Source of the DNA: Flavimobilis massiliensis
GTDB lineage: Bacteria; Actinomycetota; Actinomycetes; Actinomycetales; Cellulomonadaceae
Length of the DNA stretch: 64,000 nucleotides
NCBI RefSeq assembly: GCF_900240335.1
Contig: NZ_LT964979.1
Span: 558,001-622,000 of the forward strand
Reading direction: 5' to 3'
In this document: one piece after another, positions 1-7,625 of the stretch
Numbering within the stretch: the stretch's first letter is position 1
Layout of the letters: every line of letters starts with the position of its first letter
Translations under genes and position numbers: made by a program
The notes under the pieces: generated by a model
Database searches by the model: none
What the model was told of the DNA's origin: nothing
Seen by the model: only the letters and a program-made list of their open reading frames with translations

Positions 1-45
1 ACATGCCCCCACCGCACGAGACTTCGTGCTGCCCGGGGTGTGTTC

Positions 46-1965
46 ATGTCCGTGTCGTCCGTCCGCCTGACGGCGTCCCAGATCGTCGAACTCGCGTCGT
101 CGGGCACGTCCGAGCTGGAGCGTGTCCTGGCCGAGTACCTGAGGTCGCAGGGGATTGGTGCCGGTGGCGCCGGGGAGCGGCGTTCGTGGCGCAACTCGCT
201 GCCGCGCCTCGCGCGCGACCTGTCCGACGCAGGGCTCGGCGCGATCGAGATGCTCGTCGAGCAGCGGCTCCCGCTGACGTCCAAGCGCGCCGACGTCGTC
301 CTCGCGGGTGTCGACAGAGTGACGCACGCGCCGCGGTACGTCGTCGTCGAGCTCAAGCAGTGGGGTGAGGCGTCGGCACTGCCCGACGCGGCCAACCTCG
401 TCAGCGTGCCTGGCACGGCCTACCGTCAGTCGCTGCACCCGTCCGTCCAGGTCGGCGGCTACGTCGATTACCTGCGGGACTTCCTCGCGGTCCTCGGGCC
501 GGCCAACCCCGACGGCGCGACGATCGGCGGGTTCGCCTATCTGCACAACGCGACCGCCCGGTCGGTCGATTCGCTCCTCGACCACGCGGCCGCGCGTGAG
601 TTCCCGTTGTTCACCGGCGACGGCCGCGGCGACCTCGTCGAGCATCTTCGCGCGACGTTCTCGCCCGAACCGGGGATCGGCGCAGCAGATCTGCTCGCGC
701 GGTCGCCGGTCGCACCGTCGAAGCAGCTCCTCGCGCTTGCGGCGGACGAGGTGCGTGAACGTGAGCAGTTCGTCCTGCTCGATGAGCAGCGTGTCGCGTT
801 CGACCTCGTGCTGCGGGCCGTCGAGCGGTCACGGCGCGGGGACACGAAGTCCGCGGTGGTCATTACGGGCGGGCCCGGCTCGGGCAAGTCCATCATCGCG
901 CTCGCTCTGCTCGGTGAGCTCGCGCGGCAGGGGCGTTCCGTCGTGCACGCGACCGGTTCACGGTCGTTCACGCAGACGCTCCGCAAGGTTGCGGGGCATC
1001 GTGCGCCGCGTGTGCAGGCACTTTTCAAGTACTTCAACAGCTTCATGGCCGCCGAGCGCAACGGGCTCGATGTGCTCGTCTGCGACGAGGCGCACCGCAT
1101 CCGCGAGACGTCGGTCAACCGCTACACGCCCAAGACGATCCGGCACGATGCACGCCTGCAGATCGACGAGCTGCTCGACGCCGCGCGCGTGCCCGTCTTC
1201 CTGCTCGACGAGCACCAGGTGGTGCGGCCGGGGGAGCAGGGCGCGGTCGCCGACATCCGAGCGGCTGCGGCGCGGCGCGGGTTCGACGTCGCACAGGTCG
1301 ACCTCGACGCGGAGTTCCGTGCCGGTGGTTCCGAGACGTACATCGAGTGGGTTCGACGGCTGCTCGGGCTCGCCCCCGGTGGGCCCGTGCCGTGGGTCGA
1401 CGAGCCGACGTTCAGTGTCGAGGTCGTTGACTCGCCCCGGGAGATGGAGTCGCGGCTGCGAGCGAAGCTCGCAGCGGGCAAGGGCGCGCGGATGACGGCC
1501 GGGCACTGCTGGCCGTGGAGCGACCCCGTCGACGGGGTCGGGCTCGTGCCCGACGTCGAGATCGGTGAGTGGGCGCGGCCGTGGAACGTCAAGGGCGACC
1601 GAGCGGTCGGCGACGCACCGCCGTCGGCGCTGTGGGCGACGGCCGACGGCGGCTTCGAGCAGGTTGGCTGCGTGTACACCGCGCAGGGCTTCGAGTACGC
1701 GTGGAACGGCGTCGTCCTCGGCCCTGACCTCGTGTGGCGCGACGGCCGCTTCGTGGCGCGGCGCGAGCAGAACCGCGACCCTGACTTCCGCTCCCGCGTG
1801 CGCGTGCCCGACGAAGAGTTCGATCGGCTCGTGCGCAACGTTTACAAGGTGCTGCTCACGCGCGGCATGGAGGGGACGTACGTCTTCTCCGTGGACCCCG
1901 AGACGCAGGAGATGCTGCGGACGCTCATGGTGCAGAACCTCCCTCACCGGGTAGAACATGGCTAG
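46..1965 (+). CDS. DUF2075 family helicase-like NTPase with possible N-terminal nuclease domain
   Basis: A 639-residue protein. The N-terminal ~200 residues contain an RADVV segment (D83) followed about 20 residues later by VELK (E102, K104), the spacing expected of a PD-(D/E)XK nuclease core. A P-loop GGPGSGKS lies near residue 278 and a Walker B VLVCDEAHR near 345. The C-terminal part has TAQGFE and VLLTRG segments that look like helicase superfamily 1 motifs V and VI. This architecture matches the DUF2075 family, whose function is not well established. DNA processing or defence is my inference. ATG 46 follows a GGGGTG stretch by 6 nt, but GTG 40 is possible and the frame is open back to base 1, so an upstream start outside the window cannot be excluded. 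It converges on the ykoC end. Confidence 0.7.
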   Translation: MSVSSVRLTASQIVELASSGTSELERVLAEYLRSQGIGAGGAGERRSWRNSLPRLARDLSDAGLGAIEMLVEQRLPLTSKRADVVLAGVDRVTHAPRYVVVELKQWGEASALPDAANLVSVPGTAYRQSLHPSVQVGGYVDYLRDFLAVLGPANPDGATIGGFAYLHNATARSVDSLLDHAAAREFPLFTGDGRGDLVEHLRATFSPEPGIGAADLLARSPVAPSKQLLALAADEVREREQFVLLDEQRVAFDLVLRAVERSRRGDTKSAVVITGGPGSGKSIIALALLGELARQGRSVVHATGSRSFTQTLRKVAGHRAPRVQALFKYFNSFMAAERNGLDVLVCDEAHRIRETSVNRYTPKTIRHDARLQIDELLDAARVPVFLLDEHQVVRPGEQGAVADIRAAAARRGFDVAQVDLDAEFRAGGSETYIEWVRRLLGLAPGGPVPWVDEPTFSVEVVDSPREMESRLRAKLAAGKGARMTAGHCWPWSDPVDGVGLVPDVEIGEWARPWNVKGDRAVGDAPPSALWATADGGFEQVGCVYTAQGFEYAWNGVVLGPDLVWRDGRFVARREQNRDPDFRSRVRVPDEEFDRLVRNVYKVLLTRGMEGTYVFSVDPETQEMLRTLMVQNLPHRVEHG

Positions 1966-1997
1966 AGGCTGCATCGGGCGCATTAAGGTCCTCAACT

Positions 1998-2144
1998 GTG
2001 CGCGACACGGTGGCACACCCCGAGAACTCTCCCCCGGTGTTCCGGCTGGACTTCTCGGGGCGCGGCACCCTGGACCGCGCGGAGCAGGTGCGCGCGCGGC
2101 GCGGCCCTCCGCTCAACGGCCGACGAGCGCCGCAGGCCCGGTGA
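1998..2144 (+). CDS. candidate 48-aa small protein, possibly leaderless
   Basis: A short frame starting at GTG 1998 with residues MRDTVAHPENSPP at its start and a basic, arginine-rich tail. Third positions are mostly G or C. A TAAGGT hexamer at 1984-1989 lies 8 nt before the GTG, the spacing seen for leaderless genes elsewhere in this window. Its last 32 nt overlap the 3' end of ykoC on the other strand. No family is recognised. In such GC-rich DNA a 48-codon frame can arise by chance, so this is only a candidate. Confidence 0.3.
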   Translation: MRDTVAHPENSPPVFRLDFSGRGTLDRAEQVRARRGPPLNGRRAPQAR

Positions 2145-2958
2145 GGAAGCCGGAGGCGCTGCTCCACGCCACGACGGCACACGCGACGACGACGACGCCA
2201 GCCGCGAGAAGCGCATCAGCCCGACAGACAGTCACAGGGTTGAGAAAGGTGCGTGGCCCAGAGCCGAGTGCCCGGGTCTGTAACGCCATCGCGAGGCGTT
2301 CCCCGCGGCGCAGGCTGATGACAAGGACAGTGAATGCCGCAGCGCCCATCGCGCGGGGAGAGCTCGACATACGGAGCGTCGGCAGGTGTCCTGGCGCGGT
2401 GCGGTACGCCCGATCAGGCTGGCGGACAGCGTGCGCCTGCCGGATCGACTCCATCATGTCGGGCAGCTGGTCGAGCAGCCGGGTCGCCGCGAGCACCGCG
2501 TACGTGATGGTTCCCGGCAGCCGTGCCTGCTGATGGAGGCTCACCATGAGCCGTGCAGGGTCGGTCGACCGGACGAAGACGATCGACAGCACCCCGATGA
2601 GCATCGCGCGCGCGGCGAACGACAATCCGAGCGCAAGCCCGGCCCTGCTCACGTCGAAAGGTCCGATTGCAATCTGCGCACCGCCCGGCCTCGTGAGGAC
2701 GTTGACCAGGACGATGCTCGTGCCGAACACGAGGAACGGCACCTGTGCGCGCACCAGCGTGCGGATGTCGAGCGACCTGCTCACGACGATCGCGCCGAGC
2801 GCCACCGCATAGAGCACCGCCGGTGTGACGGGGTCGGTGACGAGCAGAAGCGCGCACGACAGCGCGAGCAGCAGTGCGAACTTGACGGCCGGGTTGCGCC
2901 GTCCGAGTGCGGTCGCGCGAGGGTCGATGCGCGTGGTCGCTCCTGCGGTCGTGCTCAT
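2113..2958 (-). CDS. ykoC: YkoC: energy-coupling (T component) transmembrane protein of thiamine/HMP ECF-type transporter
   Basis: A 281-residue CbiQ-type transmembrane protein, the T component that links the ATPase pair to the substrate-binding membrane subunit. Several hydrophobic segments lie between residues ~25 and 130 and another at the C terminus. The family-typical region between them (ARLMVSLHQQARLPGT and the later SLRRGERLAMALQTRALG) corresponds to the CbiQ coupling helices, with an Ala-Arg-containing signature that contacts the ATPases. ATG 2958 overlaps the ykoD stop by 4 nt (ATGA) and has AGGAG upstream, so a longer frame reaching 3024 is not the true start. It is the last gene of the TPP-riboswitch operon. 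The substrate assignment comes from the riboswitch and from YkoF rather than from this protein. Confidence 0.85.
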   Translation of the reverse strand: MSTTAGATTRIDPRATALGRRNPAVKFALLLALSCALLLVTDPVTPAVLYAVALGAIVVSRSLDIRTLVRAQVPFLVFGTSIVLVNVLTRPGGAQIAIGPFDVSRAGLALGLSFAARAMLIGVLSIVFVRSTDPARLMVSLHQQARLPGTITYAVLAATRLLDQLPDMMESIRQAHAVRQPDRAYRTAPGHLPTLRMSSSPRAMGAAAFTVLVISLRRGERLAMALQTRALGSGPRTFLNPVTVCRADALLAAGVVVVACAVVAWSSASGFLTGPAALVGR

Positions 2959-4688
2959 GGGTGTGCTCCTGTGGCTTGCAGAGCCGGCGCGACGCTGGTC
3001 GAGCGTGTCGCTCCGAGGGCCCAACCCTCGACAGTGAGTCCCGTGGCGAGACGGCGGCGCAGGAGCTCGGGGAGGCGCAAGCCGGAACTTTCCGTCGTCG
3101 CTGCGGTGAGGACCTCTGAAGGTGCACCTCGGGCGACGATGCGACCGTCAGCCATGACGAGAACCTCGTCAGCGAGCTCGGCCGCGAGCGACAGATCGTG
3201 TGTGACGACCACGATGGCTCTGCCCGCGTCTGCCATGGCGCGCAGCTCTCGCGCGACGCGTGCAGCACTCCGTCGGTCCTGCGCGAAAGTCGGCTCGTCC
3301 ACGAGCAGCACGGGGTCGGGACTCATGCACGCGGAAGCAAGCGTGAGCCGCCGTTGCTGCCCGCCCGAGAGCCGGAACGGGTCGGCATCGGCGACGTGTC
3401 GGAGATCGAAGCGGTCGAGGATCGACTCGACTGACGGCCCGTCGGCGGCTCGCGTGGCCGCGCGGTGAGCGTGCGCAACCTCCTCTCGCACGGTGCGACG
3501 TAGGAACTGGTGCTCAGGATGCTGGAACACCATGCCGACACGCGGCTGGTGGCGCGCGTCGTCGCGGCGCCGGATGCGGCGCCGGGGCGAGGGCGGGCCC
3601 GGTGTGTGGGCCGGCCACGTGAGCGCGCCCTCGGCGGGGCACAGTCCAGCCAGTGCTTTGAGAAGCGTCGACTTGCCTGCGCCGTTGACGCCGAGGATCG
3701 CAGTGAGCGTTCCGGCGCGGAGATCGAGGTCGACGCCGTCGACGAGCGTGGGACGCTGCCGGACGACGGCAGCTCCGGCAGGTGCGCCGATCGCGGGTGT
3801 GGACGTTGCCTCAGCTCGCACGGTGACGCCCCGTGCACGCAGGAGCGGCGTCGACGTGCAGCGTGCGGAGGGGACGCGGCGGGCACCAGGAAGATACGGC
3901 TCGGTGAGTGCGTCAGGCATCAAGGCGAGCCGCATGTCGAGGGGCAGCCAGCACCCCAGGGCCTCGATCGCCTGCGCATGCGTCGAGAGGACGTCGGCGG
4001 TGGGCCCGTGCGCGAGCACGGAGCCCGACGCGTCGATGACGAGCGTGTCGACCGGCAAAGAGGGGAGCTCGTCAAGACGATGCTCGACGAGGAGGACCGT
4101 CGGGCCACCGTCGTTCATGACGGTCGCGACCGCCGCGCCCACCTGCTGCGCGCCGGCCGGGTCGAGCATCGCCGTCGGCTCGTCGAGCAGCAGAAGCGCC
4201 GGCTCGGCGACGAGAACGCTGGCAAGCGCGACCCGCTGCGCCTCACCGCCCGAGAGCGTGGCAGTGGGACGGTCGGCGAGGTGAGCGGCCCCGACCCGAG
4301 CGAGAGCCGCTCGAACGCGCGCCGCGATGTGCTCGGACGGGACGCCGTGGTTCTCCAGGGTGAACGCCACGTCGTCAAGGACCGTGGCGAGGCACAGCTG
4401 GTCGAGAGGGTTCTGCTGGAGGTACGCGACATGTCGCGCAAGGTCAAAGGTCGTGACCTCGCGCGGATCGGAGCCGAGCACGCGAACGTCACCCGTGACG
4501 GCCGCATCGACCGTCTGCGGCACGATCCCCGTGATGATCCGCAGGAGTGTTGACTTCCCGGAACCGGACGGGCCCAGGACAAGACACGATCGACCGGCGG
4601 CGATGCGCAGCGTGACGTCGTGCAGCGACGGTGACGACGCGGTCGGGTAGTGGACGCTCGCGCCCTGGAGAACCACGGCGGCGTTCAT
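2955..4688 (-). CDS. ykoD: YkoD: dual ATP-binding protein of thiamine/HMP ECF-type transporter
   Basis: A 577-residue protein made of two fused ABC ATPase domains, which power uptake. Domain 1 has Walker A GPSGSGKST (residues ~40-48), ABC signature LSGGE (~143) and Walker B LLLLDEP. Domain 2 has Walker A GVNGAGKST (~335), signature LSGGQ (~458) and Walker B VLLVDEP, ending with an H-loop VVTHD. A 65-residue low-complexity linker joins them. ATG 4688 overlaps the ykoE stop by 4 nt. A longer frame to 5360 exists but runs through ykoE and is rejected. Fused double ATPases are standard in the YkoEDC group of transporters. Confidence 0.88.
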   Translation of the reverse strand: MNAAVVLQGASVHYPTASSPSLHDVTLRIAAGRSCLVLGPSGSGKSTLLRIITGIVPQTVDAAVTGDVRVLGSDPREVTTFDLARHVAYLQQNPLDQLCLATVLDDVAFTLENHGVPSEHIAARVRAALARVGAAHLADRPTATLSGGEAQRVALASVLVAEPALLLLDEPTAMLDPAGAQQVGAAVATVMNDGGPTVLLVEHRLDELPSLPVDTLVIDASGSVLAHGPTADVLSTHAQAIEALGCWLPLDMRLALMPDALTEPYLPGARRVPSARCTSTPLLRARGVTVRAEATSTPAIGAPAGAAVVRQRPTLVDGVDLDLRAGTLTAILGVNGAGKSTLLKALAGLCPAEGALTWPAHTPGPPSPRRRIRRRDDARHQPRVGMVFQHPEHQFLRRTVREEVAHAHRAATRAADGPSVESILDRFDLRHVADADPFRLSGGQQRRLTLASACMSPDPVLLVDEPTFAQDRRSAARVARELRAMADAGRAIVVVTHDLSLAAELADEVLVMADGRIVARGAPSEVLTAATTESSGLRLPELLRRRLATGLTVEGWALGATRSTSVAPALQATGAHP

Positions 4689-5335
4689 CGTGCGGCGCGC
4701 CCAATCGCCTGGTTGTCGAGCACACCCGTGCGGAGGAGCCCGTCGCCGAGGAGCTTGGCGGCCACCGCGGACAGCAGGATGCACGACGCGAGCGTGAACG
4801 CGAAGCGGAGGCCGAGGTACTCCTGACCGAGCCATCCCTGCCGGAACGCGTTGTACGCGAAGGTCAGAACCCCGGCGGAGACACCTGACGCGAGGAACGT
4901 CGGCCAGCCGAAACGGCGGTAGCGCGTGAGGGCGAAGGGAAGCTCGGCGGTCGCACCCTGGATGAACCCGACGAGCAGGAGCATTGGCCCGACGGGGGAG
5001 CCGAGGAACGCGACCTCGACGAGAGCCGCGAGAATCTCGACGACCACGCCGACACCCGGCTTGCGCACGATGTATACGGCGAGAGGCGCGACCATGATCC
5101 ATGAGCCGGCGAGCACATTTTGGGCAAGGTCGCCGAGCGGACCCATCGCGATCTGCAGTCCGTACCACGCCTGGACGAACGCCCAGTAGAGGAACCCGAA
5201 GACGACCGCAAGGACCGCGAGCAGCACGGTCTCGTGGAGCGTGAGCCCGCGGCGGTCGCGGGGCACGAGGGTCGGGAGCGTGGCCGCGGCGTCGTCGGCC
5301 GTCGCGCCGGGCAGGTCGGTGCGGGGCGTGCTCAT
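4685..5335 (-). CDS. ykoE: YkoE: substrate-specific (S) membrane component of thiamine/HMP transporter
   Basis: A 216-residue membrane protein of the YkoE/ThiW-like group with about five or six hydrophobic segments between residues 32 and 205. The conserved stretch with GFIQGATAELPFAL in the middle is characteristic of YkoE. Family knowledge assigns binding of thiamine or its pyrimidine precursor HMP. ATG 5335 overlaps the ykoF stop (ATGA), and the gene in turn overlaps ykoD by 4 nt, so translation of the whole operon is probably coupled. A frame reaching 6067 runs antisense through ykoF and is not used. Confidence 0.88.
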   Translation of the reverse strand: MSTPRTDLPGATADDAAATLPTLVPRDRRGLTLHETVLLAVLAVVFGFLYWAFVQAWYGLQIAMGPLGDLAQNVLAGSWIMVAPLAVYIVRKPGVGVVVEILAALVEVAFLGSPVGPMLLLVGFIQGATAELPFALTRYRRFGWPTFLASGVSAGVLTFAYNAFRQGWLGQEYLGLRFAFTLASCILLSAVAAKLLGDGLLRTGVLDNQAIGRAAR

Positions 5336-5997
5336 CGGGCCACCTCCGTCGCGGGAGCATCGGCGTCCGGGTGGTTCGTCGAGATCGTCACGTGCGTGAC
5401 GACGTGCGCGACGGAGCGGCCGGCGGCGAGCCAGCCGTCGGCGACCGTGCCGAGGACGTCGGCGAGGTCGCCTGCGAGCTCGGTGACGAAGTGCCGCGAC
5501 GCACGCGCGACCCCCGCGGCCTTGGCCCGCTCGATGACCGCCATGATGTGGGACATGTGGTCGGCGCCGGGGCCGTCGGCGAGCGGGTACAGCGCCCACT
5601 GGGCGGTGGCCTCGACCCCTGTGGGTGCGAGCGGGGTGAGGTCCGGGATCGCGAGGGTGGGGGCGTCGAGCCCGCACGTCAGCTCGCCCGGGCAGCCGCG
5701 GGAGAGCTGAACGTGCGCGACGACGTGCGCACCGCTCGCCGAGACCCGCGCGATGAGGTCGACGATGTAGGCGAGGACGCCCGCCTCGGCGCCACCGACG
5801 TACGTCGAGACGTCGTCGGACTCGACGACCAGACCGGGGGCGGATGCCGCGGCGGTGTCCGCGAGGGCAGTGAGCAGGATCGCGACATAGTCGTCGGACA
5901 TCACGGAGACCGTGATACGTGCGCCGACCCCCAGGGCGAGCGGGTCTCGAGCCTGGGCGTCGCCGCGTGCGGACGTCGTGGACGGGGAGAGGGACAT
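5332..5997 (-). CDS. ykoF: YkoF: thiamine/HMP-binding protein
   Basis: A 221-residue soluble protein of the YkoF family (thiamine/HMP-binding). It shows the expected tandem repeat: one unit near residues 25-110 (from ITVSVMSDDYVAILL to VVAHVQLSRG) and a second near 135-215 (from ATAQWALYPLADG to VVTHVTISTNHP). The start was set at ATG 5997 because AGGAG lies 8 nt upstream and because anything longer would read into the TPP riboswitch. It is the first gene of the operon. An 8-bp inverted repeat (6008-6015 with 6039-6046) directly upstream of the ribosome binding site may gate translation. Confidence 0.85.
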   Translation of the reverse strand: MSLSPSTTSARGDAQARDPLALGVGARITVSVMSDDYVAILLTALADTAAASAPGLVVESDDVSTYVGGAEAGVLAYIVDLIARVSASGAHVVAHVQLSRGCPGELTCGLDAPTLAIPDLTPLAPTGVEATAQWALYPLADGPGADHMSHIMAVIERAKAAGVARASRHFVTELAGDLADVLGTVADGWLAAGRSVAHVVTHVTISTNHPDADAPATEVAR

Positions 5998-6154
5998 GCG
6001 TGCTCCTGTGCATCGACGCCCCCGGGGGTGGGCAAGCACGATGCACCCACTCGCGCGGCAGCGCCACGCCGCCGCGGACACGGAAATGCCCACGACGTGC
6101 CCCCGCATCCGTGCGCCCGAGAGCGCGCGGGCACGAGGACGGGAATGCTCCGCC

Positions 6155-6256
6155 CTGCTCCCTACGCTGGTACTGACCAGATCAGGTTCCACGGGTCTGC
6201 AGGTGGGACGGGGGTCCGGCCTGCACTCTCAGCGCTCATGCGCTCCCCGGGGGCTT
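6155..6256 (-). ncRNA. TPP riboswitch (THI element)
   Basis: Read on the minus strand, the conserved TPP aptamer blocks are present in order: CTGAGAGTGC (complement of 6223-6232), ACCTGATCTGG (6187-6177) and ACCAGCGTAGGGA (6171-6159). A GGGGAGC arm at 6249-6243 pairs with the final GCTCCC-type segment. These are the universal THI-box sequences. The aptamer lies about 160 nt before ykoF and senses thiamine pyrophosphate to switch off the transporter operon. In the leader, AGCACG (6035-6040) can pair with CGTGCT (5999-6004), which is the SD spacer, as an alternative to the 8-bp stem noted under ykoF. This suggests control of translation initiation, but the switching model is inference. Confidence 0.95.
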
Positions 6257-6257
6257 G

Positions 6258-6295
6258 GTGAGCACACCGTAACGACGACGAGCCTCGAGGGCCAA
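6258..6295 (-). promoter_or_regulatory. promoter of the ykoFEDC operon
   Basis: On the minus strand TTGGCC (6295-6290) and TACGGT (6271-6266) are separated by 18 bp. Transcription would begin around 6258, right at the 5' end of the TPP aptamer, which is where a riboswitch promoter should place it. Confidence 0.55.
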
Positions 6296-6375
6296 CGCGG
6301 CCGGCGCCCGTTCCACCAAGCGGACGCGGGTGCGAGTGAGGGGATCGTGAGATCCTGTGTCCCCGGCCGGCCTGG

Positions 6376-6582
6376 GTGCTCACCCACCGCGACCTGCCGG
6401 TCCCCGCGGGCGCCGATGTCCGGCTTACGCACGCCGACGTGCGCGACGTACACGGCGAGATGACCGCGGTAGCGGACGACCACTCGGTCTTCTCGGGCTG
6501 GCTCGACCTCGAGCTCGTCGACGTTGCCCGCAACCGTGCCTTCATGTGCGGGCCCTACCGGGTGCGGCGCCCGTCCGCGTGA
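6376..6582 (+). CDS. hypothetical 68-aa protein
   Basis: A 68-codon frame from GTG 6376 between the riboswitch promoter and the convergent phosphotransferase gene. The sequence is acidic and looks protein-like (repeated DV, a GEMTAVADDHSVFSGW segment and a Cys near the end). The frame opens only at 6340, so GTG 6376 is the sole plausible start, but I see no convincing ribosome binding site. No family is recognised. It fills most of an otherwise non-coding gap. Confidence 0.4.
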   Translation: MLTHRDLPVPAGADVRLTHADVRDVHGEMTAVADDHSVFSGWLDLELVDVARNRAFMCGPYRVRRPSA

Positions 6583-6609
6583 TCCCCGTGCGGCGCTGAC
6601 GTGCTGGCG

Positions 6610-7548
6610 TCAGTCTCTCTCGAACCAGCGCAGCGTCGCGTCCCGGTACCAGCGCTGGTGCGTGCGCAGCCACGGTGAGGACTCGACCTCGTCGAGGTCG
6701 GCAACGCCGAGGAAGTAGCCGAGGTGCAGCGCGATGACGCCGTCGACATGTGCCGCGGGAACGTCGCGCGTCGCAGGATGCGCAGCGAGGAGCGCTCGGA
6801 CGTCCACGCCGTCGGCGGCGGGTGCGATCATCGCGACGACCGCCATGAACCAGTGCGGCGCGAGCAGCCCCGCGCTCCAGTCGACGAGCCTCACGCTGCC
6901 GTCTGCCCCGAGCAGAAGGTTGTCGTCGCGGACGTCGTCATGGCTCAACGTCGTCGCGGGAGCCTCCAGCAGGACCCGACGCGCCAGTGCGCGGATCTCG
7001 GCGGTGCGAGTCGCGCCGAGGCGCGACTCCAGAAGACCTAGCTGGTCGACGAAGACACCAAGCTCGCCCACCCACGAGGGCGCATCGATGCCCGGTGGCG
7101 GAGGTGTGAGCGACGCGCCGAGCCCTACGAGGGTGTCGAGCACGCGTGCGGCATCCTTCTGCGTCCAGGGCCGCGGCGGATGGCTTGCCGCGACCGCTTC
7201 GTAGGCCGCGAGGAACCAGCCATCGGCGTCGAGCGTCCACAGCAGGGGGACCGTCGCGGGGTGCGACGGCAAGGCCGCGACAGTCGCCGCCTCGCGACGA
7301 TAGGTCTGCGCCAGCCACGCCTCCTGGGCGGGACCTGCTCCCTTGAGAAAGACAGTCCGCCCGTCGTCGAGCGTCAGAACGCTTGCGAGGCCCGGGGTGA
7401 AGCCGGCGATCGCGCTCGACCCCGCGGCGACCCGGGCGTTGAGTCGACGTTCCACGGCGTCACGTGCAGCGGCGGAAACGTCCTGCCAGTGCGGACGACG
7501 CGACGTGCGGTAGGCCGGCGTGCCCGCTGTGGTACCGGGTCCAGTCAT
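6610..7548 (-). CDS. aminoglycoside phosphotransferase (APH)-family kinase-like protein
   Basis: A 312-residue protein of the APH/choline-kinase fold. The catalytic loop reads LSHDDVRDDNLLL (His-x-Asp with Asn five residues later) and is followed by the metal-binding VRLVDWSAG (the DFG-equivalent Asp). A FLKG segment near residue 73 is the expected ATP-lysine strand. Family members phosphorylate small molecules (antibiotics, sugars, choline, amino acids), and the substrate cannot be read from sequence. Start ATG 7548 is preferred over the frame limit at 7629 because the latter would overlap metH, and GATGCT sits 7 nt upstream as a leaderless -10. The gene follows metH on the same strand with a 77-nt gap. 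Confidence 0.7.
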   Translation of the reverse strand: MTGPGTTAGTPAYRTSRRPHWQDVSAAARDAVERRLNARVAAGSSAIAGFTPGLASVLTLDDGRTVFLKGAGPAQEAWLAQTYRREAATVAALPSHPATVPLLWTLDADGWFLAAYEAVAASHPPRPWTQKDAARVLDTLVGLGASLTPPPPGIDAPSWVGELGVFVDQLGLLESRLGATRTAEIRALARRVLLEAPATTLSHDDVRDDNLLLGADGSVRLVDWSAGLLAPHWFMAVVAMIAPAADGVDVRALLAAHPATRDVPAAHVDGVIALHLGYFLGVADLDEVESSPWLRTHQRWYRDATLRWFERD

Positions 7549-7625
7549 GCGGGCAAGCATCGCACGAGCGCCCCACGTGATGCCACGCCGTGGGGCGGTC
7601 TGTCCACAGGCCCACGCATGAGCGG

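Noticed and set aside
2955..5360. An 801-residue N-terminally extended YkoD
   Set aside because: The extra 224 residues are translated from ykoE in the wrong frame. ATG 4688 with the 4-nt overlap is the real start.
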